Of a stretch of 64,000 nucleotides of DNA, positions 35,584-45,429 are shown piece by piece; the stretch's first letter is position 1, and each line of letters begins with the position of its first letter. The DNA comes from a bacterium (lineage in GTDB: Bacteria > Cyanobacteriota > Vampirovibrionia > Obscuribacterales > Obscuribacteraceae), in contig WGMS01000003.1 of the NCBI GenBank assembly GCA_016124935.1, positions 166,192 to 230,191 on the forward strand, in the 5' to 3' direction. The position numbers and the translations under genes were made by a program. Under the pieces are notes generated by a model. The model did not search any database, had not been told where the DNA came from, and saw nothing but the letters and a program-made list of their open reading frames with translations.

Positions 35584-36876
35584 TTATTTGCCCATGGCGG
35601 CAAAGTAAACAGCACAAGCGTGATCGAGATATTCTCTCGAGAGCCTGGGTTCGGTCTGCAAGAAAGAGCACAGGTTAATGACCTGGTCGACGACATCGCG
35701 TGGATGGCAACAACGCATGGCCCTCTTACCGGAGCGATACTGAGAATCGATCAGATAGTTGACCGCTTCTTCGTTGTAAGGAACACCGGTTCTCTGGCAG
35801 TACTGCAGGAAGATCCACTTGAACTCGTCTTCGGTGGGACTGGTGATGTTGATCTTGTAAGGGATCCTTCTCAAGAAAGCTTCATCAACAAGGTCGGAAG
35901 GGTTGAGGTTGGTGGAGAAAACCAGGAGCTGTTCGAAGGGGACTTCCAGTTTCTTACCGGTGTGCAGGGTAAGATAGTCGACCCGCTTTTCCAGAGGGAC
36001 GATCCAGCGGTTGAGCAGTGACTTGTGGTCGATTCTCTGACGACCAAAGTCATCGATTAGTAGCAGACCGCAGTTGGACTTGAGCTGAATCGGCGCTTCA
36101 TAGAGCTTGGTACCATAGTCGAATTGCAGCTCCAGCATGTCGATCGTCAATTCTCCACCGACAACCACACAGGGTCTCTGAATACGCACCCAGCGGTGGT
36201 CGTAATCCCGAGGATAATTGGCGGCAGACACCGGCTCGTGGTTGTGGTCATCGTAGACCCGGACAATCTGACCATCGATCTCGACGGCGTAAGGGATGAA
36301 GATATGTCCCTTGAAGCTTCTGACAATACGCTCGGCGATGGAGGTCTTACCGTTACCGGGCTCTCCGAACAAGAACATACCTCTTCCGGAGTTGATAGCA
36401 GGTCCGACCGAGTTGATTGTTCTACGGTTCACCATGATATCGGAAAAGGCGACTTCTAGATCCCTTGGTGTCACCGATTCTCTACGAATGGTCTGGTATT
36501 TGAGAGAGTCTACATACCTGGTCCACGGTACAGGACAGGGTCCGACATAAGCGTTGTGGTCGAAGTAGGCCCTGGCGCGATCACGGCCCTTCTCCGTAGG
36601 GGTGTATTCGTAATCGGCCAGACCGCCGGAGCTTCTCACTTCGATAAGAAGCTGCTTCTTCAGAATCTCGAGAATCTCTTCGATGATTTTGAAAGGTAAC
36701 TGGGTACGGGAGGCAATTTCGCGACCGAGCGCGAAGTTGACCATATAAATGTCTTTGAGAATGAGTTCTTCGAGGAAACCTTCCTTCAGACCCGTCTCCG
36801 CAATGGTATTGGGATAAGGAGGAACGAATTCCTGCTGTTGCTGCATTCCGGTGGTAGTTCTAACTTGTTGAACCAT
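35584..36876 (-). CDS. AAA-family ATPase with N-terminal winged-helix-like region
   Basis: 430 residues. Residues about 35-105 resemble a winged helix (REIASRTQLPFKIIEEILEILKKQ, then a beta wing). Walker A is GEPGNGKTS (171-179), Walker B is LLLIDDFG (about 255-262), with a sensor FSTNLNPSDL and an arginine-finger region FLRRIPYKI. Related ATPases are found beside pilus, secretion and gliding genes in several phyla, but the specific role is unknown. The promoter region contains four GAT-led heptamers in tandem. No co-oriented partner is adjacent; the MoxR operon downstream on the same strand starts 5 kb away. Confidence 0.85.
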   Translation of the reverse strand: MVQQVRTTTGMQQQQEFVPPYPNTIAETGLKEGFLEELILKDIYMVNFALGREIASRTQLPFKIIEEILEILKKQLLIEVRSSGGLADYEYTPTEKGRDRARAYFDHNAYVGPCPVPWTRYVDSLKYQTIRRESVTPRDLEVAFSDIMVNRRTINSVGPAINSGRGMFLFGEPGNGKTSIAERIVRSFKGHIFIPYAVEIDGQIVRVYDDHNHEPVSAANYPRDYDHRWVRIQRPCVVVGGELTIDMLELQFDYGTKLYEAPIQLKSNCGLLLIDDFGRQRIDHKSLLNRWIVPLEKRVDYLTLHTGKKLEVPFEQLLVFSTNLNPSDLVDEAFLRRIPYKINITSPTEDEFKWIFLQYCQRTGVPYNEEAVNYLIDSQYRSGKRAMRCCHPRDVVDQVINLCSFLQTEPRLSREYLDHACAVYFAAMGK

Positions 36877-36892
36877 GGTTCTCTCTCTATTT

Positions 36893-36920
36893 GATCGCTG
36901 ATCTGTGATCTTTGATAAGT
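36893..36920. promoter_or_regulatory. Four tandem GAT heptamers ahead of the AAA ATPase gene
   Basis: GAT recurs at 36893, 36900, 36907 and 36914 with exactly seven-base spacing, the first three as GATC; located 16-44 bases upstream of the ATG. The regular phase suggests an operator for a DNA-binding protein in tandem array, or chance. Confidence 0.35.
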
Positions 36921-37040
36921 GCCTACAGCCTCTAACAATACTATTCTACGTGGAAATATAAGTATCGTCGTTGTCAATATGCCCGTTTTTCAAACAAACT
37001 AGCCAAAATCTTATAGATATTAGCTTTCCGAAGCCGGTTA

Positions 37041-39689
37041 TCAGGAGATCTTGACCTTGCTGCTTCGAACCAGATCCCGAATCTTACCGCTCATAGCCTC
37101 CAGCTCTTCAACCTTCTCTTCTCTGCCGAAGCGCTGCTTGTTATAGACTTCCAGAAACTCTTCCAGCATGGGCTCCAGATTGGCAGGGACTTCCTGACCC
37201 TCACTGCGGACACTCTCGAATGCCGACTGAATACGCTCTTTGAGGTCGCCAGGAGAATCGGAAGGTAATCGCACAATACGATAGCGCTTCAGATCGCCCA
37301 GCAACTCAAGATAAATGAGGGTGGAGCGCCGGGCGTTTTCAGGCACGACCTCGAGTTCGCCCTTCTTTCTGGTCGAATAATAGAACACGGCCACAGCACC
37401 GGTGGCGATCAAAATGAATACATATACCATCGTATCCCAGCGAAAGTTAGCCAGTCCGCCAAGAAACTCTAAGCCATTCTTCTTCTCGTTCTCTTCGTTT
37501 TCGAACTTCTCGGGATGCTTCGCTTTATCGAGCTCGGAGCCGGCAATGCCTTTACCCAGACCGGCGCCAAGACTGGGAGAAGGATTGGATAGCACTCCAC
37601 CGAACGGATTCGAAAAGCCTAAATCAGCCAGGCGCGAAAGCACATTCTCATCTTTTTCGACTTCCGGATAACTGCCCACCGGAGTAGCATCGAAGGGGAT
37701 CCAGCTCCAGTCAGGCACATAGATTTCACCCCAGGCATGGCCGTGCTTTACCCTCACCTCGAAGAAACCGGTTTTCTTGTTCTGGTCTCCAGGCAGATAT
37801 CCCCCGACACAACGAGCCGGAATGCCCGCCGCCCTGCACATGACCACAAAGGCCGAGGCAAACTCTATACAGTTGCCTTTTCTAGTCCGGTAGAGAAAGT
37901 TGTAGACGAAGTCTCCTTTATCACTGCGGTCCTTCATCTCTGCCTGGTACTTGCAATTTTTTCGCAAATAGCTAGAGATATTTTCAGCCCTGGTGAACCA
38001 GTTGCCTTTTTGACCGGCGACTTGCTGGGCAAGCTGAATCAATTTGGGAGACATTTCGGCAGGCAACTGCAAGTACTTCTCCACCAGAGCATCCTCTACC
38101 TCCGCCATCTCTTTCACCGAAGGACCCAAAATGGACTCTTTGAAAGCCGATCGAGTTCGAAGAGGCAACTGTCTCATTTCGTTAATTTTGTATACCGGTA
38201 AAAGCGATACCACCTCGTAGGTTTTGCCCCCTGTTATCGCTTCGTCAGTCTTCAAGGAACCATCAGCCTGCACCGTCAGTTTATCGAAGCCGCCGCCCAC
38301 CGCCTGCGGTATCCAGAAGCAAGGCAAAAATGTACCGAGGGATTTGGCGTCTACGGTTATCTGCTGTCGCACTTCCACAGTTGGACAGTCCACCGGCACC
38401 AATAAAGCGTTAGCGTTACCGACCCCAAAAACATTTCCTCTATCCTTTTTGAAAGCGATACCGGAAATAGGACCGGATCGAGACCAGGTCTTTCCGTCAT
38501 AGAAATCATACGTAGTCCGCTTGGAGTACCCGGCCCGGGGAGAATGAACCCGAAACACCATCTGCTCCAGGGACTGTCCCGAATCAAGAAGATCGACCTT
38601 CTCCGGCTCCTCCTCTACCGTCTCTTCATATTCTTCTTGTTCACCGGCTTCACCGGCCTCGCCCTTGCCTCCGGCTATGCCGCTGGCATCACCGGGATCC
38701 CCCTCTTTTCTCCCCAGAGGACTGATACCTTTTTTAGGGTCACCTCTGCCACCATCACGACCGCCGCCTTTTCCCCCAATACCCTCTCCATCAGGATCGT
38801 CCATCCCTTTGCCCATGCCCAGTGGATTCGAGCCAGGCTTATCGACGTTAGGGTTATAACCTTTGCCTTTTGCAGAGTTGGAAATAGCAAAACGTGGGCC
38901 GACAATATCACGCACCAGCCATTCTATTATCGAATCGCTTCTGGGAATCACGAAAAAGACCATGACACTGGCTAGCGGGACGCAGACGATCGGAACAAGA
39001 ATCGCCGCGGTGGCGGCCCGGGCGCTGCGACTGGCTATCGGATTGGGCAGATATGCCGGCCTGCCCTCACCCACCGGTCTCGATGGACCAACCCCCTGAC
39101 TGCGCGATACCGAATCGAAATAAAGCAGAAAAGAGAGCGATACCATGAAGCACAGAGCCAGAAGAACGAACAGATAATCGTTCGCCACCAGGGCCGTGAA
39201 AGTAAAAACTCCAAGGGCGATGAGAATGGAAATACTGAAATCGTCTCTGGTTCTAAGATCGAAGCAGTGCAAAGCCTGGAGACCGGCCAGCACTTGCAAA
39301 AATGGAATTGCGAAATTGATGTTGTGGCTCAGGATCTGGTTCGCGGTGATCGTCACGAACGCGCCTATCACTATTAGAGCGCCGACAAATGGAATCGCGG
39401 TCACATAGACAGGTCTTTCCACTCGATAGCGATAAGACAGAAAGATCCCCATGCCGGCCATCCACAGATAAAGACAGGTCATTGCTGGGATTGTATTTGC
39501 GTACATACAAGCCCCGGTGATAACCGTGATAATCATCGCAAAAGCCGCCACCCGCATAAAATAAGAATGCTCGACGACATCAGGCTTCTTATCCTTGCCG
39601 GTAACCGCACCAGGATTGGAGCCCACTGCACTGTGCCGTGAGTCGTCCTGAGCAGATTCAATTGTTCCGGTTTGCAGCTCTTCTGTCAC
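37041..39689 (-). CDS. TgpA-like membrane transglutaminase (DUF3488/transglutaminase-like)
   Basis: 882 residues. About six or seven membrane helices in the first 255 residues, then a Gly/Lys/Glu/Asp linker (about 275-365), then a soluble region with the transglutaminase-like core. The catalytic triad is visible: C607 (KGNCIEFASAF), H651 (KHGHAWGEIYV) and D667 (PFDATP). A last membrane helix at about 745-765 is followed by a soluble tail of the DUF4129 type. TgpA-like proteins act on the periplasmic side of the cytoplasmic membrane. The gene overlaps the DUF58 gene by four bases (ATGA) in a MoxR-DUF58-TgpA operon. Confidence 0.9.
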   Translation of the reverse strand: MTEELQTGTIESAQDDSRHSAVGSNPGAVTGKDKKPDVVEHSYFMRVAAFAMIITVITGACMYANTIPAMTCLYLWMAGMGIFLSYRYRVERPVYVTAIPFVGALIVIGAFVTITANQILSHNINFAIPFLQVLAGLQALHCFDLRTRDDFSISILIALGVFTFTALVANDYLFVLLALCFMVSLSFLLYFDSVSRSQGVGPSRPVGEGRPAYLPNPIASRSARAATAAILVPIVCVPLASVMVFFVIPRSDSIIEWLVRDIVGPRFAISNSAKGKGYNPNVDKPGSNPLGMGKGMDDPDGEGIGGKGGGRDGGRGDPKKGISPLGRKEGDPGDASGIAGGKGEAGEAGEQEEYEETVEEEPEKVDLLDSGQSLEQMVFRVHSPRAGYSKRTTYDFYDGKTWSRSGPISGIAFKKDRGNVFGVGNANALLVPVDCPTVEVRQQITVDAKSLGTFLPCFWIPQAVGGGFDKLTVQADGSLKTDEAITGGKTYEVVSLLPVYKINEMRQLPLRTRSAFKESILGPSVKEMAEVEDALVEKYLQLPAEMSPKLIQLAQQVAGQKGNWFTRAENISSYLRKNCKYQAEMKDRSDKGDFVYNFLYRTRKGNCIEFASAFVVMCRAAGIPARCVGGYLPGDQNKKTGFFEVRVKHGHAWGEIYVPDWSWIPFDATPVGSYPEVEKDENVLSRLADLGFSNPFGGVLSNPSPSLGAGLGKGIAGSELDKAKHPEKFENEENEKKNGLEFLGGLANFRWDTMVYVFILIATGAVAVFYYSTRKKGELEVVPENARRSTLIYLELLGDLKRYRIVRLPSDSPGDLKERIQSAFESVRSEGQEVPANLEPMLEEFLEVYNKQRFGREEKVEELEAMSGKIRDLVRSSKVKIS

Positions 39690-41125
39690 AGGCGGGCGAT
39701 CTCCTCGAAACTGCTCACACTGGTGAGAACCCTTCCAAGCGGACCGGACGAACTACGCCTATCCGAGAAACCGGCATGGGCAGGAATAACGCCGCGCTGG
39801 CTCATGGCCCAATCTTCTGCCTTTTCAGCAGACGAAGCGGCCTGGCGATAGTCCCGGGACATGACCCAGATATCTACCCTCTTATCTATATCGTAATCCC
39901 TCGGAGCCCCTTCCACAGCCTGGGCCGGGCGAACAGACAGCAAAGCCAGCTTGCCGTCGGAGCCGAAGTCGGGAACCATCGGCTCATACTCCTCGGATTT
40001 TGGATATACCGCCTCTACCCGGGCTAGAAGTTGAGCCCATCGCGCGATTCCCGGAGGCAGCGAAGGCAGGTCCAGAAGACAGAGCGGCATATGTTCCGGG
40101 TCTTGATAGAGGTCAGGAATGACGTAAAGCTCTGGTGCTCCGCCCATACGGAATCCGAAATTGAGGAGAGAATTGGAAATCGAGACAGCCAGTTCGAACT
40201 GGTCGATATTCTTCCAACCGGCGGTAAGATCGATAAGCATGTCGTATCCAGGCAGACCCTCCGAATCGAACTCCCGCACCACCAGCTTGCCGGCCTTGGC
40301 AGAAGACGCCCAGTGAATAAAACGGGGACTGTCTCCGGTGACGAAATCTCGAAGACTGCGCACCGATGCCGATGTCATCGTCGAACTAGCTCGGGTAGCA
40401 GAAGAGATCAGAGCCGTGCTACCCGCCGCTCTCAAACGATAGAGGAAGTTGCCCTCCACCCCTGACACCCGCGGATAGACGGTAACAATCGGATTGTCCA
40501 CAATCTTTTCACCGACGCCCACGGGAAAGTTGCGCGACCACCAGGCCAACCCGAAAGGGAAACAAGAATAAGTCTCGACGCGTTCGATCCGATAAACACC
40601 GCGAGGCAGAGGCGGGCTCTGGGCGACCACCCAGGCTTCGTTAGCAATGGTATCAACTGTGATCGGCTTGAGGACGCTGAAACTGTGGCGATCCCCTACA
40701 AGCTTAATGCGAACCACCATCCATTTTATAGGGAACAGCCTTGTCAGGCTCGACTTCTGGGCGCCGCGCCGCAATCTCACCCGAACTCGCAACCTGTCGC
40801 CGGCCACACCATCGGGAGGAAGAGCGCAGGTTGCCAGAACGTCACGCACCTGAAGGTAAGGGTATAGCGCACCGAGCAGAAGAATTGAAATTCCTCCGGC
40901 CGATATCAGATAGAACCATTCTATCTTCGATTCAATCGCGATGAAATGGATCAGCGCCACCACAGAAAGAGAGATCCAGAAGCGCGCTTCGAGCACAACC
41001 TTATAGCTCGTTCCAGGCACCTCGAACTCGAAACCGGACAGCTCGAACTCCGAACCGGGCTCGGGGAGCTTAAACCTAGACAGGTACGGGGACTTCTTCG
41101 AGTACTCTTTCAATAAGTTCAGCAT
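39686..41125 (-). CDS. DUF58 domain protein
   Basis: 479 residues. Two membrane helices near residues 50-90 precede a soluble beta-rich region; the DUF58 signature is RDFVTGDSPRFIHWASSAKAG followed by VREFD and a vWA-like DMLIDLTAGW. DUF58 proteins nearly always accompany MoxR ATPases and are thought to help in envelope or surface-protein assembly. The start overlaps the moxR end by 50 bases, and its stop overlaps tgpA by four bases, so the three genes are tightly coupled. Confidence 0.9.
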   Translation of the reverse strand: MLNLLKEYSKKSPYLSRFKLPEPGSEFELSGFEFEVPGTSYKVVLEARFWISLSVVALIHFIAIESKIEWFYLISAGGISILLLGALYPYLQVRDVLATCALPPDGVAGDRLRVRVRLRRGAQKSSLTRLFPIKWMVVRIKLVGDRHSFSVLKPITVDTIANEAWVVAQSPPLPRGVYRIERVETYSCFPFGLAWWSRNFPVGVGEKIVDNPIVTVYPRVSGVEGNFLYRLRAAGSTALISSATRASSTMTSASVRSLRDFVTGDSPRFIHWASSAKAGKLVVREFDSEGLPGYDMLIDLTAGWKNIDQFELAVSISNSLLNFGFRMGGAPELYVIPDLYQDPEHMPLCLLDLPSLPPGIARWAQLLARVEAVYPKSEEYEPMVPDFGSDGKLALLSVRPAQAVEGAPRDYDIDKRVDIWVMSRDYRQAASSAEKAEDWAMSQRGVIPAHAGFSDRRSSSGPLGRVLTSVSSFEEIARL

Positions 41126-42119
41126 GACTCACCTTGCTTTCCCGTACCTTAGGTATGACCCGATGACCGAGCACATAAGGCGCAAGAAGCTTCACATCAT
41201 CAGGTTTAACGAAATCTCGACCGTCAATGAAGGCAGCTGCCTGGGCGGCTCTCATCAAAAGCTGACTGCCCCGGGGGCTGACCCCCAGGATAATGGCCGG
41301 GTGCTTTCTAGTTGCGTTTACGATGGAGACAATGTAATTCTTGATGGACGGGTCCACGAAAACCGCTTTGACAGCCTGCCTGGCTTCGAGCAACTCTTCT
41401 TCGGTCAACACCGCATCCACTTCAAAAGCCTTTTCTGCAAGGGTTTTATCCAGAATCTCTACCTCTTGATGGGGTTTTGGATAACCGAGCGAGAGCGAGA
41501 TCATAAATCGGTCTAGCTGCGCTTCCGGCAGAGGAAATGTACCGTGATATTCAATAGGGTTTTCGGTGGCGATAACGAAAAACAGCTGGGGCAACTTTCT
41601 GGTGGCACCATCGGTGGTTACCTGGTGCTCTTCCATGGCTTCCAGAAGAGCTGACTGTGTCCTCGGTGTGGCCCGGTTTATCTCGTCGGCCAGCAGAATA
41701 TTGGTGAAAATCGGTCCGGGTACGAACTTGAATGAATTCTCTTTAGAATCGAAGATACTGACTCCACAAACATCGGAAGGCAGCAAGTCCGGCGTACATT
41801 GAATCCGCTTGAATTTGGAGTGCACGGAAAGAGCAAGAGACTTGGCGAGCAGAGTTTTACCGACCCCGGGGACGTCCTCGATCAAGGCATGTCCACCGGA
41901 CAGAAGACAGATAACCGTCAAACGTGCCGCTTCCGGCTGGCCTACTAGAGCTCCGTTGATATTTTCAAGCAGCCTCTGAGCCTTGGGAGACAGCTCTTCT
42001 ATCTTGGTCAAAAAATCTTCTGAAGGCCCGTGGAGATCCTGTTCGACTATCTTGGTGTGATCGTCATCGTCGAGGGCTCCATTATCCGCGGCAACCGCGT
42101 TTTTATCTTCTGTTTCCAT
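41076..42119 (-). CDS. MoxR-family AAA+ ATPase
   Basis: 347 residues. A nonconserved acidic N-terminus (1-40) precedes the AAA+ domain with Walker A DVPGVGKT (82-89), Walker B ILLADEINRATPRTQSALLEAMEE and sensor 1 ATENPIEYHGTF, plus the C-terminal lid with GVSPRGSQLL. MoxR ATPases act as chaperone-like motors for protein or cofactor assembly together with DUF58 and vWA proteins. First gene of the operon; its upstream region is shared with the divergent glyQ. Confidence 0.94.
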   Translation of the reverse strand: METEDKNAVAADNGALDDDDHTKIVEQDLHGPSEDFLTKIEELSPKAQRLLENINGALVGQPEAARLTVICLLSGGHALIEDVPGVGKTLLAKSLALSVHSKFKRIQCTPDLLPSDVCGVSIFDSKENSFKFVPGPIFTNILLADEINRATPRTQSALLEAMEEHQVTTDGATRKLPQLFFVIATENPIEYHGTFPLPEAQLDRFMISLSLGYPKPHQEVEILDKTLAEKAFEVDAVLTEEELLEARQAVKAVFVDPSIKNYIVSIVNATRKHPAIILGVSPRGSQLLMRAAQAAAFIDGRDFVKPDDVKLLAPYVLGHRVIPKVRESKVSHAELIERVLEEVPVPV

Positions 42120-42245
42120 CAGGGCGAATCCAATCCCTCACTCAATACCAAAATCAAATTGAAACAAGGCTCGTAAATTTAGCTCACAGCCATGATTTAC
42201 CCATTATGTACCATGTTAAACTTATCACCTTTATAGGAACTGTTT

Positions 42246-43184
42246 ATGAGCCTCACCTTCCAACAAGCCCTGCAAGCGCTGAACAAGTTCTGGGACGAGC
42301 AGGGCTGCCTGGTCCTGCAAGCCTACGATATAGAAAAAGGTGCTTCCACCATGAGCCCCGGCACTTTTCTTCGAGTGCTCGGACCGGAGCCCTGGCGCAT
42401 GGCATGTGCAGACCCATGTCGCAGACCCACCGACGGACGCTACGGCGAAAATCCCAACCGTCTCCAACATTATTTTCAGTATCAGGTCATTCTCAAACCC
42501 TCTCCGGATGATGTTCAGGATGTCTATCTGGAGAGCCTGAAAGCGCTTGGCATCAAGCCGGAGAATCATGACATCCGCTTTGTCGAAGACAACTGGGAGT
42601 CGCCCACCCTGGGCGCCTGGGGAGTCGGCTGGGAAGTCTGGCTCGACGGGTTGGAGATCACTCAGTTCACTTACTTCCAGCAAGCCGGCGGTCTCGATGT
42701 CAAACCGGTGGCGGCAGAGATAACCTATGGTCTCGAGCGCATCTGTATGTATCTACAGGATGTAGACAGCGTCTATGATTTGAAGTGGAACAACCAGATC
42801 ACTTACGGCGAACTCTATCACCGAAACGAAATCGAACAGTCCACATACAACTTCGAAGAGAGCGATCCCAAAACCCTCTTCCAACTTTTCGACCTTCATG
42901 AACAAGCAGCGCTAGCTTTGCTGGATAAGAAGCTAGTTATGCCGGCTTACGAATGTATTCTCAAATGCAGCCACACTTTCAATTTGATGGATGCCCGCGG
43001 CATTATCGGTAAAGACGAGCGCATGGCGAATATTCTTAGAATCAGGAAGCTTGCCGAAAGAGTCGCCAGAGCCTTCTTAGAACAGCGTATCGAAATGGGC
43101 TTCCCCCTTCTTCCCGAAGGCGAAAGAGAGGCACTGGCAAAAGAGTACGCCGAAAAGTATATAGCGGCTCCTCAAAAGGCCTGA
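42246..43184 (+). CDS. glyQ: Glycyl-tRNA synthetase alpha subunit
   Basis: 312 residues, near the usual 290-305. The class II core is evident: [49 protein letters not shown]-like [13 protein letters not shown] and the motif 3 region. It forms the alpha2beta2 glycyl-tRNA synthetase with GlyS. The beta gene, which normally follows directly or is fused, is not here; the next gene is a phosphodiester glycosidase-like protein after 314 bases. glyS must be elsewhere in the genome. Confidence 0.95.
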   Translation: MSLTFQQALQALNKFWDEQGCLVLQAYDIEKGASTMSPGTFLRVLGPEPWRMACADPCRRPTDGRYGENPNRLQHYFQYQVILKPSPDDVQDVYLESLKALGIKPENHDIRFVEDNWESPTLGAWGVGWEVWLDGLEITQFTYFQQAGGLDVKPVAAEITYGLERICMYLQDVDSVYDLKWNNQITYGELYHRNEIEQSTYNFEESDPKTLFQLFDLHEQAALALLDKKLVMPAYECILKCSHTFNLMDARGIIGKDERMANILRIRKLAERVARAFLEQRIEMGFPLLPEGEREALAKEYAEKYIAAPQKA

Positions 43185-43498
43185 GTACTGACACCAGATA
43201 CGGCACCAATATCAGGCACTCAGTCACCTGATGTCCTGCGGTCACCTTTCTGTCCCCGGGAAGGTTATATCCCCTTGGCACCGCCTCTATATGCACTGGG
43301 CATCAATATATGAATTGCCCTGATTAAATTTCCTCTCTTTACTTCCACCTGGATTAGCAAGAGCGCCAGCCGCACCAGGATCAAGGTAAACAAGCCATTT
43401 TTGGCAATTTTAGCCAAATGCGATTGATTTATTTATACTGAGAGTTGGGTACATAATTTTTACAGAGACTTATCATTCGTTTAGTAGAGGTATCTCCA
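43185..43498. other. Intergenic region with alternative inverted repeats
   Basis: 314 bases without a gene. GCCA (43394), TTTGGC (43400-43405) and GCCAAA (43413-43418) can pair in mutually exclusive ways. A TATACT at 43434-43439 could be a -10 for the downstream gene, with a weak TAGCCA at the -35 position inside the last repeat. Confidence 0.35.
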
Positions 43499-45316
43499 GT
43501 GGGGCTTTTCGCCAGGCCATATTCCAGGGCAAAGTCAGGTCGAATCAATAGCCTGGCCGCGGGTTCTCTTCTGGCTGCCGGCTTGCTGCTCTCTCCCTTA
43601 CTGAGCCTGACAACCTCTTTACAAAACAGCGCCGAGGCAATGGTCGGCGGCAGTCGATCTGCCCAGAAAAGTTCTCGCAAGCGCTCCAGCGCAAAGAGCC
43701 ACAAAGCAAAACCCAAGTATCGCTCGATACCGAGTTCAAACAGACGCTACAAGAATTCTAGCCGCTCTCATAAAGCCACGGCAAAATCCAGAAGCAAAGC
43801 GAAGACAAGGGCGGTAGCCAAGGCGCCAGCGCCCCCGCTCCGTCCGCAAGACTATGTCGACAAGCTCAATGTTCTCACTCTCAAGCCCGGCCTGGTACAT
43901 AGATATTATCGAGGTCCCCTGACCATTAATGTTGTGGAAGTCGACATCGACAGAAACAACCTGGCGGTCCGGCCTTATTTAGCAAGCGAGAATTTTGACT
44001 CGCTCAAGACCGTAGAGGAACACGCCTCGGAGAGCAACGCTCTGGTCACGGTCAACGCCAACTACTTCAAGAAGGATGGTACTCCCCTTGGTGCCATTAA
44101 AATGGACGGCGAATGGATCTCCGGCTCTCTATTTAATCGAGTAGCCATGGGTATTACCAGAGACAAACAGGTCAAGTTCGCTCCGGTAAATCTTCACGGT
44201 GTTCTCAAAACCTCCAATCCCCAGGTACGCTCCCTCTGGGTAAACAATATGAATCAACCCCGGATTCACGGAGCCAAGTTGGTTCTCTACACCCGGCGCT
44301 GGGGAGATTCGGTCACCTTGCCCTATGACGGAGTCTTAGCAGGAGTCAGCGCCCAGGGCGAAGTGGTGGATCTGCATGATCGAGCCATGAAAATCCCCTA
44401 TGGCGGCTATGTCCTCACTGATCGCAAAGACAGCGAATTAGCCGGTCTTAAAAAAGGGGACTTCGTCCATCTCAAGTGGCACACCAGCCCCCGGGGCTGG
44501 AACGATGTCGAGCACGCCATCTCGGGCGGACCGACCCTGGTCAAAGACGGTAGACTCTATGTCGGGCTGCAAGCCGAAAAATTCAGATTGAGCTGGACCT
44601 CCAGCAAAATCACCCACCGCACCGCCTGCGGATTTACCAAAGACAGAAAGTTGGTCTTGGTCACGGTCGAAGGTCCACATAACATGTGGGATCTGGCCAA
44701 GTTCATGCATTCTCTGGGCTGTGAAGACGCAATGAATCTAGATGGCGGCGGCTCGACCACCATGGTTGTCTGCGGCAAAACCGTAACGAGAAACGCCAGC
44801 AGCACCCAGAGAAAAGTGGCAGCCACCCTGATGGTGCTGGACCCCGAAGCAGCCGACAGACTGGTCCGTACTCCGGACCGGCGCTATCATCCCACTGCGG
44901 ACATAACCAATTTCACCCCGGGACCGGGCCTGCTCAAACAAGCCCAGGGCACCAGCGCCGGACGAGACGCCGATGCCGCCAGGGCCCAGCAGAAAGAGCT
45001 GCACTGGCTGACCGGCAGCAAAGTCTCCAATTTCGAAAATCTTCTCCGCAACAAACCCAAGTCCTCGAATATGTCGAAAGCAGAAAGCAAGAATTCCACC
45101 GTGGTTTTCGACTATTCAAAGGGTGACGATGTTATCGATATCGATGACGACATGGTCGAGGATTCCGACCAGGCCGAAAACGCTCGCTTGAAAACATTGA
45201 CTCGTAAAGCCAAGAAGCAAAAGCGCAAAGAGGAAAAAGCCCTCAAGGAGAAGAAAAGCCAGGGCTGGTCCAAGCGCTTGCTCAAGCAGTTCTCGATATC
45301 GAATAAAGACGGCTGA
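43499..45316 (+). CDS. Exported phosphodiester glycosidase (NAGPA domain) protein
   Basis: 605 residues from a GTG with GAGG eight bases upstream. A signal peptide (hydrophobic core about 20-40) is followed by a Lys/Arg/Ser-rich basic stretch (about 45-105), then the NAGPA (DUF2233) domain at about 120-460. That domain shows the characteristic VNANYFKKDG, an AISGGPTLVKDG segment, CGFTKDRKLVLVTVEG and MNLDGGGSTTMVV near its end. The C-terminal 140 residues are Lys/Asp/Glu-rich and look disordered. Bacterial NAGPA domains cleave or bind sugar-phosphate bonds in extracellular polysaccharides; substrate unknown. Monocistronic. Confidence 0.88.
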   Translation: MGLFARPYSRAKSGRINSLAAGSLLAAGLLLSPLLSLTTSLQNSAEAMVGGSRSAQKSSRKRSSAKSHKAKPKYRSIPSSNRRYKNSSRSHKATAKSRSKAKTRAVAKAPAPPLRPQDYVDKLNVLTLKPGLVHRYYRGPLTINVVEVDIDRNNLAVRPYLASENFDSLKTVEEHASESNALVTVNANYFKKDGTPLGAIKMDGEWISGSLFNRVAMGITRDKQVKFAPVNLHGVLKTSNPQVRSLWVNNMNQPRIHGAKLVLYTRRWGDSVTLPYDGVLAGVSAQGEVVDLHDRAMKIPYGGYVLTDRKDSELAGLKKGDFVHLKWHTSPRGWNDVEHAISGGPTLVKDGRLYVGLQAEKFRLSWTSSKITHRTACGFTKDRKLVLVTVEGPHNMWDLAKFMHSLGCEDAMNLDGGGSTTMVVCGKTVTRNASSTQRKVAATLMVLDPEAADRLVRTPDRRYHPTADITNFTPGPGLLKQAQGTSAGRDADAARAQQKELHWLTGSKVSNFENLLRNKPKSSNMSKAESKNSTVVFDYSKGDDVIDIDDDMVEDSDQAENARLKTLTRKAKKQKRKEEKALKEKKSQGWSKRLLKQFSISNKDG

Positions 45317-45370
45317 GTAAAAATAAAAAGAAGAGAATCTATAAGTTATATCTATATCCCCGAAAGAGGG

Positions 45371-45398
45371 TTGAACCTTTGCGCCGCTTCAATATAAT
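45371..45398 (+). promoter_or_regulatory. Sigma70-like promoter for the ROK kinase gene
   Basis: TTGAAC at 45371-45376 and TATAAT at 45393-45398 with a 16-base spacer, about 30 bases before the ATG at 45430. Confidence 0.65.
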
Positions 45399-45429
45399 AT
45401 GGCGACGCCTGTGAGTTCGGAGAGATTAA

